A stretch of 64,000 nt of DNA from DATFDN01 sp963767645 (GTDB lineage: Bacteria; Pseudomonadota; Alphaproteobacteria; Acetobacterales; Acetobacteraceae): NCBI GenBank assembly GCA_963767645.1, contig CAVYEW010000010.1, positions 186,001 to 250,000 of the forward strand. Reading direction: 5' to 3'. Numbering within the stretch: position 1 is the stretch's first letter; each line of letters begins with the position of its first letter. The notes under the pieces are model-generated. The model was not told where the DNA came from and searched no databases. It was given only the letters and a program-made list of their open reading frames with translations. A program made the position numbers and the translations under genes. This document shows positions 59,813 to 64,000 of this stretch, one piece after another.

Positions 59813-59858
59813 ACGTCGATCCTCGCGCCTTTCCGTCGCTGAAAGGTTAACGCGTCTC

Positions 59859-60386
59859 TCAAAGCTCGATGACGCCGTGGCGGAGCCCGATGACGACCGC
59901 TTCCGCCCGGCTGGTCGCGCCGACCTTCTCGAACAGCGCCTCCAAATGGAACTTCACCGTGTGAACCGAAATCCCCAGCCGACGGGCGATCGCCTTGTTG
60001 CTGAGCCCTTGCCCGACCAGGACGAGGATCTCGGCCTCCCGCGCCGTGAGTGACGGTGCATCATCGGCGCTGCGGAAGCCGGAGGCGGGCAGCGCGCGCT
60101 GGGGCCGGACCAGCAGCCCCGCCGCCACGGCACGCAGCCCCGCGTCGAGCTGAGCAAGACCGGAGGAACGGGGCAGCACGCCCGCGACGTGAGCAGGCGG
60201 TGCGCCATCGGTCAGCACCATCACCGGCGCGTCCAGCTCCGACAGCGGCGCCTCGCCGGGTGCCAGATCACAGAGCACGACGTCCGGCGACTCCTCGGCC
60301 ATCGTCAACCCGGCCTGCTCCAGCATCGCGGCGAGGCCCCGCCGCCGGATTGGGTCCGACGCCTCCAGCCGGACGCGGACGCTCAT
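59859..60386 (-). CDS. LuxR-type regulator with degenerate receiver domain
   Basis: 175 residues. The C-terminal HTH is clear: LTAREAEILVLVGQGLSNKA, then IARRLGISVHTVKFHLEALF. The N-terminal ~100 residues look like a shortened receiver: one acidic residue near the start (ASDPIRRRG) and Asp in VVLCDLAPG, but no conserved Lys, so phosphorylation is doubtful. Overlaps the HtrA-like gene by four bases; a role in exopolysaccharide control is likely from context. Confidence 0.8.
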   Translation of the reverse strand: MSVRVRLEASDPIRRRGLAAMLEQAGLTMAEESPDVVLCDLAPGEAPLSELDAPVMVLTDGAPPAHVAGVLPRSSGLAQLDAGLRAVAAGLLVRPQRALPASGFRSADDAPSLTAREAEILVLVGQGLSNKAIARRLGISVHTVKFHLEALFEKVGATSRAEAVVIGLRHGVIEL

Positions 60387-61267
60387 GCCGGGCGCGCGGC
60401 GACCACGGCAGTCAGCGTGTGCGAGGCTCCGGCGCGCAGCAGCCGAAGGCTCACCCCCTGACCGACCCGCTCCGGTCCGAGCTTGGCGGCGAGGGCGCGG
60501 GCACGGGGCGCCGGCGTGCCGTCCACTTCGAGCAGGATATCGCCCGGCAGCACACCGGCCTTCTCGGCGGGCCCGTCCGGGGCCAGGCTCATCACCATCA
60601 TGCCGGCGTCATGTCCCGCGGCTTCACGCAGACCCTGCGGCACGGCGACGGGCTGGAGCGCGAGACCGAGCCAGCCGCGCGCGATCCTTCCCTGCGACAG
60701 CAGCGGATCGACCACCCGCTCGATGGTCGCGGCCGGGATCACCAGCGTCCGTCGCCGCGGGCCGGCGGTGGACATGCCGAGCAGCCGTCCCGCCGCGTCG
60801 AGCACCGGCCCGCCCTCGTCCACGCCAAGCCTTGCGTCGAGGCGCAACAGCGAGTCTATCCGCCCGCCGCGCATGCTGTGCCACTCGGGCCCCGTCGCAT
60901 GCACGAGGGCGAGCCGCGCCGTCGCCGCTCCGGCCCGGTCCGCGCCCACCATGATCGTCAAGGCGCCGACGCAAGGCGCCGACGCCGTCTCCGGCCGTGT
61001 GCCCTGAAGCGGCTGTGCCGGCCGCAACACCGCGACGTTGGTGCTCGGGTCCCGGCCGGCCAGACGCGCCTGCATCTCGCCGCCGGCTCCTGTCAACGTC
61101 AGCTCCGGCTTCTCGGGCAGCACTTGTTCCGATGTGACCACCACATCCGGGCGCCAGAGGATGCCGCTGCACTGCCGCCGGCCGAGATGTATCGCCACGA
61201 CACAGGGGGTGATCTGCGCCACCCGGCTCGCGGTCGCTTCCGACATCTGCTCCAGAATATCAGCCAT
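60383..61267 (-). CDS. HtrA/DegP-like protein with inactive protease domain plus PDZ
   Basis: 294 residues from ATG 61267. The trypsin-like fold is recognisable: SGILWRPDVVVTSEQVL, GRDPSTNVAVLRPAQPL and DEGGPVLDAAGRLLGMST, then a PDZ domain (about 195-290: GWLGLALQPVAV, AEKAGVLPGDILLEVDGTPA). All three catalytic positions differ from HtrA: Gln48 in place of His, Asn77 in place of Asp, Glu151 in place of Ser. No signal peptide is seen, so it may be cytosolic. It is probably a binding or sensing protein, co-transcribed with the LuxR regulator. Confidence 0.78.
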   Translation of the reverse strand: MADILEQMSEATASRVAQITPCVVAIHLGRRQCSGILWRPDVVVTSEQVLPEKPELTLTGAGGEMQARLAGRDPSTNVAVLRPAQPLQGTRPETASAPCVGALTIMVGADRAGAATARLALVHATGPEWHSMRGGRIDSLLRLDARLGVDEGGPVLDAAGRLLGMSTAGPRRRTLVIPAATIERVVDPLLSQGRIARGWLGLALQPVAVPQGLREAAGHDAGMMVMSLAPDGPAEKAGVLPGDILLEVDGTPAPRARALAAKLGPERVGQGVSLRLLRAGASHTLTAVVAARPA

Positions 61268-61343
61268 CCGTCGCTCCTGCCTTCGTTGCCGGAAGATAGT
61301 CTGTCGCCGCCTCACGCGAGATCGGCCGGATAGCCGGGGACGG

Positions 61344-61363
61344 ACCCGGACACATGACCGGGT
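61344..61363. promoter_or_regulatory. Palindrome in the divergent exopolysaccharide promoter region
   Basis: ACCCGG-N8-CCGGGT lies between the HtrA-like gene and the Wzc-like gene, with the related CATCCGGACATGG just to its right. It is a possible regulator site, perhaps for the LuxR protein; evidence is symmetry and position only. Confidence 0.3.
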
Positions 61364-61459
61364 GCATCCGGACATGGCTGCGTTAGGACTCCATTAGCGA
61401 TCCCCGCCGATGATGGCGCCCTCCGCCCTGGACAGAAGGTCCGGGCGCTTCGTGGGGAA

Positions 61460-63673
61460 GTGATGCTGGAGAGTTCAGCCGGCCCGGCCGCGGCTATCCC
61501 GCCCCGGCGCCCCGCCGCGAGCGAACGACCGGGCGCGCCGCACGAGACGGGCACCGTGTCGGCCCAGGCGGTCCTGGGAATGCTGCGACGGCGCCTGGTC
61601 GCGCTGCTGGCGTGCGCTGCCCTGATCCCGGCGCTTGCCGCTGTCGCGCTGCGCGAGACCACGCCGCGCTACACTGCCGACGGGACCGTGATCTACGACC
61701 CCAACGAGTACAGGCCGCGCGAGATGCAGAGCATCCTGCGCGTCGATCCGACCACGCCAGCGATCATGGCGAGCCAGGCGGAGGTGCTGCGCGGCCTGCG
61801 GAGCATCGAGCAGGTTGCCGACCAGCTCGGGCTGTTCACCCAGCCGGAGTTCAACCCGGCGCTGCGCCCGGCCTCCGCCATTGCGTGCATCGCCCGCTGG
61901 CTCCGGGCACGGCTCGGGTTTGCCCTGCCGAAAGCCGCCGATCCGACCGGCGAACCGGCGCGCAACGCTGTGCTGCTGGCAGTGCAGCAGGCGCTGGAGG
62001 TGCGCACTGTCGCCGGTTCGCGCGTGTTGCAAGTTTCGTTCACTGCCGGCGACAACGTGCTTGCGGCAGCGGTCGTGAACCGGCTGATCGACGTCTACAT
62101 CCGCGACCAGCTGGCCGCGAAGTTCCGGGCCGTGCGACGTGCCCAGGACTGGCTGGAGAGCCGCGCGGCGGAGCTGCGGCTGGAAGTTCGAACTGCCGAG
62201 GACCGCGTCGCTGCCTATCGCTCGCGCGAGGGCATAGTGCGCGGGATGCACGCCGGCCTGGACGCCGAGCAGATCAGCACGCAGACCGAGGCCCTGACGC
62301 GGGCGCGGAGCGAACTGGCGGAGGCAGAGGGGCGGCTTGACGCAGCCCGCAACGGCGCGGGCGCAGCGGCGGTGGCGCCGAGCGTCGTGGAGGCGCAGCA
62401 GCAGGTTGATCTGCTGACCACGCAACTCCAGTCCATGCTGGTGAGGCTCGGGCCGAACCATCCCGATGTGCGCGCCGCGCAGCGCCAGATCGATCAGGCG
62501 CGCCGCGCCGTCGCGGCGGCGCGCGAGCGGGTCGAGGGCGCGACCGAGGCGGCAGTCCGCGCCGCGCGCGCCCGCGTCGCAATGCTGGAGCAGGAACTGG
62601 CGCGCGCCCGATCGCAATCGGAAAGCCAGGGCGAGGCGCAGATCCCGCTGCACGAGATGGAACGCGACCTCGATGCCTCCCGCACCTTGCTGCAATCGGT
62701 GCTCGACCGGCTGCAGGAGACGCGCCAGCAGGCGGCGGTCGAGAGCGCCGATGCGCGCGACTTGTCGCTGGCCCTGCCGCCCACCGAGCCGAGCTTCCCG
62801 CGCACCCGGCCCACGCTCGCCGCCGCTGCGGCGTTCGGCGTGCTGTTCGGCCTGCTTGTCGCCTATCTGATGGAATTGGCCGACACGACGATCAAGAGCG
62901 GCGAGGAGGCGCGCGGCGTCCTGGGCCTGCCCTGCCTGGCGCTGATCCCGAGCGTTGGCCGGCGGACCCTGCGCGGGATGCAGATCTCGGCCTATCCGGC
63001 GCACAAGCCGATGACGCCCTTCGCCGAGCAGGTCCGGGGCTTGCGCGCCGGGCTATGGCTCGGGCGGGAACGGCCGCGCACTATCGCGATAGCCGCGGCC
63101 CGACCCGCCGAGGGCAAGACCACGGTGACGCTGGCGCTCGGCCGGTCGGCGGCGCTGAGCGGGGAGCGCGTGGTGGCGATCGACTGCGACCTCCGCCACC
63201 CGTCCTTCGCGCGCCTGATGGGCGGCGAGGCGATGCCGGGCCTCGCCGAGGTGCTGCGCGGCAGCGCGCGTCTGGAGGACGTGCTGCGGAAGGATCATCT
63301 GACCGACCTGGTCTACATCCCGGCCGGCGAGGGCGGGCCGGAAACGCTCGCCTTGTTCATGTCGGAAGCGATGGGCCGTGTGCTGCAGAGCCTGCGGCAA
63401 CAATTCGATTTCGTGCTGATGGATGCGCCGCCCGCCCATGCCATGACCGAGACACGGGTGATCGCGCAGGTTGCCGACGCGACGCTGCTTTGCGTGCGCT
63501 GGCGGGCAACGCCTGGCGCGGTGGTGCAGAATGCGATCGAGCTGCTCGAGGCGGCTGGCGCGTCGGTTGCGGGCGTCGTGCTGACAAGGGTGGATGCCCG
63601 CGCGCATAAACGCTCCGGCGCAGCGGATGCCGAGGCGTGTCATCCGCGCTATCGGCGATATTATCAGCATTAG
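61460..63673 (+). CDS. Exopolysaccharide chain-length protein with tyrosine kinase (Wzc/GumC-like)
   Basis: 737 residues. A Pro/Ala-rich N-terminus precedes TM1 (about 48-66) and the Wzz domain; a coiled-coil region spans about 230-420; TM2 is at about 455-475 (TLAAAAAFGVLFGLLVAYLM). The bacterial tyrosine-kinase domain has Walker A ARPAEGKTTVTLALG (about 547-561), Walker A' VVAIDCDLRHPSF, and Walker B FDFVLMDAPPAHAMTE. The last residues RYRRYYQH are the Tyr cluster for autophosphorylation. With the Wza-like lipoprotein it forms the export machine. ATG 61463 is the likely start. Confidence 0.88.
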   Translation: MMLESSAGPAAAIPPRRPAASERPGAPHETGTVSAQAVLGMLRRRLVALLACAALIPALAAVALRETTPRYTADGTVIYDPNEYRPREMQSILRVDPTTPAIMASQAEVLRGLRSIEQVADQLGLFTQPEFNPALRPASAIACIARWLRARLGFALPKAADPTGEPARNAVLLAVQQALEVRTVAGSRVLQVSFTAGDNVLAAAVVNRLIDVYIRDQLAAKFRAVRRAQDWLESRAAELRLEVRTAEDRVAAYRSREGIVRGMHAGLDAEQISTQTEALTRARSELAEAEGRLDAARNGAGAAAVAPSVVEAQQQVDLLTTQLQSMLVRLGPNHPDVRAAQRQIDQARRAVAAARERVEGATEAAVRAARARVAMLEQELARARSQSESQGEAQIPLHEMERDLDASRTLLQSVLDRLQETRQQAAVESADARDLSLALPPTEPSFPRTRPTLAAAAAFGVLFGLLVAYLMELADTTIKSGEEARGVLGLPCLALIPSVGRRTLRGMQISAYPAHKPMTPFAEQVRGLRAGLWLGRERPRTIAIAAARPAEGKTTVTLALGRSAALSGERVVAIDCDLRHPSFARLMGGEAMPGLAEVLRGSARLEDVLRKDHLTDLVYIPAGEGGPETLALFMSEAMGRVLQSLRQQFDFVLMDAPPAHAMTETRVIAQVADATLLCVRWRATPGAVVQNAIELLEAAGASVAGVVLTRVDARAHKRSGAADAEACHPRYRRYYQH

Positions 63674-63679
63674 CGCTGC

Positions 63680-64000
63680 ATGATGAGGGCTGAAAATAGT
63701 AGCAACGCCGGTCCGTTCCTCCTCGCCGCCGCCCTGCTGACCTGGCCGGCTCTCCTGAATGGCTATCCGCTCGTCTTCTCTGACAGCGGGACTTATCTCT
63801 CGCAGGCGCTGAACCGCTATCTCGGCTGGGACCGGCCGGTCTTCTACAGCTTCTTTATGCTGCCCCTGCATATGGGGCTGACCACCTGGCCCGTCGTGGC
63901 GGCGCAGGCGCTCATCGCTGCCTGGGTTTTGCAGGTGATGCTGCGTGTACTGCTGCCGGAGCGCTCGCCTTGGTGGCTCGCGCCGCTGGCGGCGGTGCTC
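63680..64000 (+). CDS. Membrane protein, N-terminal part (cut by window end)
   Basis: 107 codons from ATG 63680. Hydrophobic segments at about 11-27 and 72-92 and the motif LVFSDSGTYLSQALNRYLGW suggest a polytopic inner-membrane protein, perhaps of the glycosyltransferase-like class that acts on lipid-linked sugars. It starts 7 bp after the kinase stop, so it probably belongs to the exopolysaccharide operon. Confidence 0.6.
   Translation, partial: MMRAENSSNAGPFLLAAALLTWPALLNGYPLVFSDSGTYLSQALNRYLGWDRPVFYSFFMLPLHMGLTTWPVVAAQALIAAWVLQVMLRVLLPERSPWWLAPLAAVL

Overview
The window is GC-rich (about two thirds G+C by eye). It carries a complete alphaproteobacterial-type division and cell-wall (dcw) cluster from mraZ to ftsZ followed by lpxC, a meso-DAP type MurE, class A RNase P RNA, a PII/AmtB nitrogen unit and molybdenum-hydroxylase maturation genes. 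This fits an alphaproteobacterium, probably of the Acetobacteraceae/Rhodospirillales kind; the assignment rests on gene content only.

Layout. 1-9.5 kb: an accessory region. An IS5-family element (385-1230) abuts the C-terminal remnant of a MoxR/CoxD ATPase. Two exported beta-propeller proteins follow on the minus strand, then a FitA-type antitoxin with an internally deleted VapC. After these come coxE (vWA), two xdhC-type genes, a molybdopterin-binding/MobA-like fusion and a conserved protein of unknown function. This operon looks like the maturation half of a CO-dehydrogenase-like Mo-hydroxylase locus broken by insertions. 9.6-13.8 kb: a HamA/HamB pair, i.e. a Hachiman-type anti-phage system, with hamB split by a frameshift. 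14.1-19.9 kb: a fused hydantoinase/oxoprolinase, a TerB-DnaJ protein (frameshifted here), an AmpD-like amidase and rnpB. 20-40.3 kb: the dcw cluster mraZ-rsmH-ftsL-ftsI-murE-murF-mraY-murD-ftsW-murG-murC-murB-ddl-ftsQ-ftsA-ftsZ-lpxC, mostly joined by 4-base start/stop overlaps. 40.3-51.9 kb: a chemoreceptor, a PLP-fold protein, a flavin reductase-like protein, a methyltransferase bracketed by repeat halves, an M20-type amidohydrolase, a decayed duplication, a hydroxyacid dehydrogenase, an M81 metallopeptidase and a flippase-like membrane protein. 51.9-58.5 kb: glnK-amtB behind a candidate sigma-54 promoter, an outer-membrane barrel, a macro-domain protein, a Cox11-cytochrome c fusion, and leuA behind a candidate leucine attenuator. 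58.5-64 kb: an AbrB/VapC pair and an exopolysaccharide region with a Wza-like lipoprotein, a LuxR regulator, a protease-dead HtrA-like protein and a Wzc/GumC-like tyrosine kinase. A membrane protein is cut by the window end.

Two patterns cut across the regions. First, four genes (hamB, djlA-like, murF, amidohydrolase) each need a single frame change to give a normal protein. Because murF is essential and apparently the only copy, base-level sequence errors are a serious possibility, so 'broken' genes should be read with caution. Second, a palindromic repeat built on CTCCCCTTGCGGGAGGGG occurs at least five times. Two copies lie in frame inside the N-terminal coding regions of murF and murB, and two half copies bracket the methyltransferase gene.
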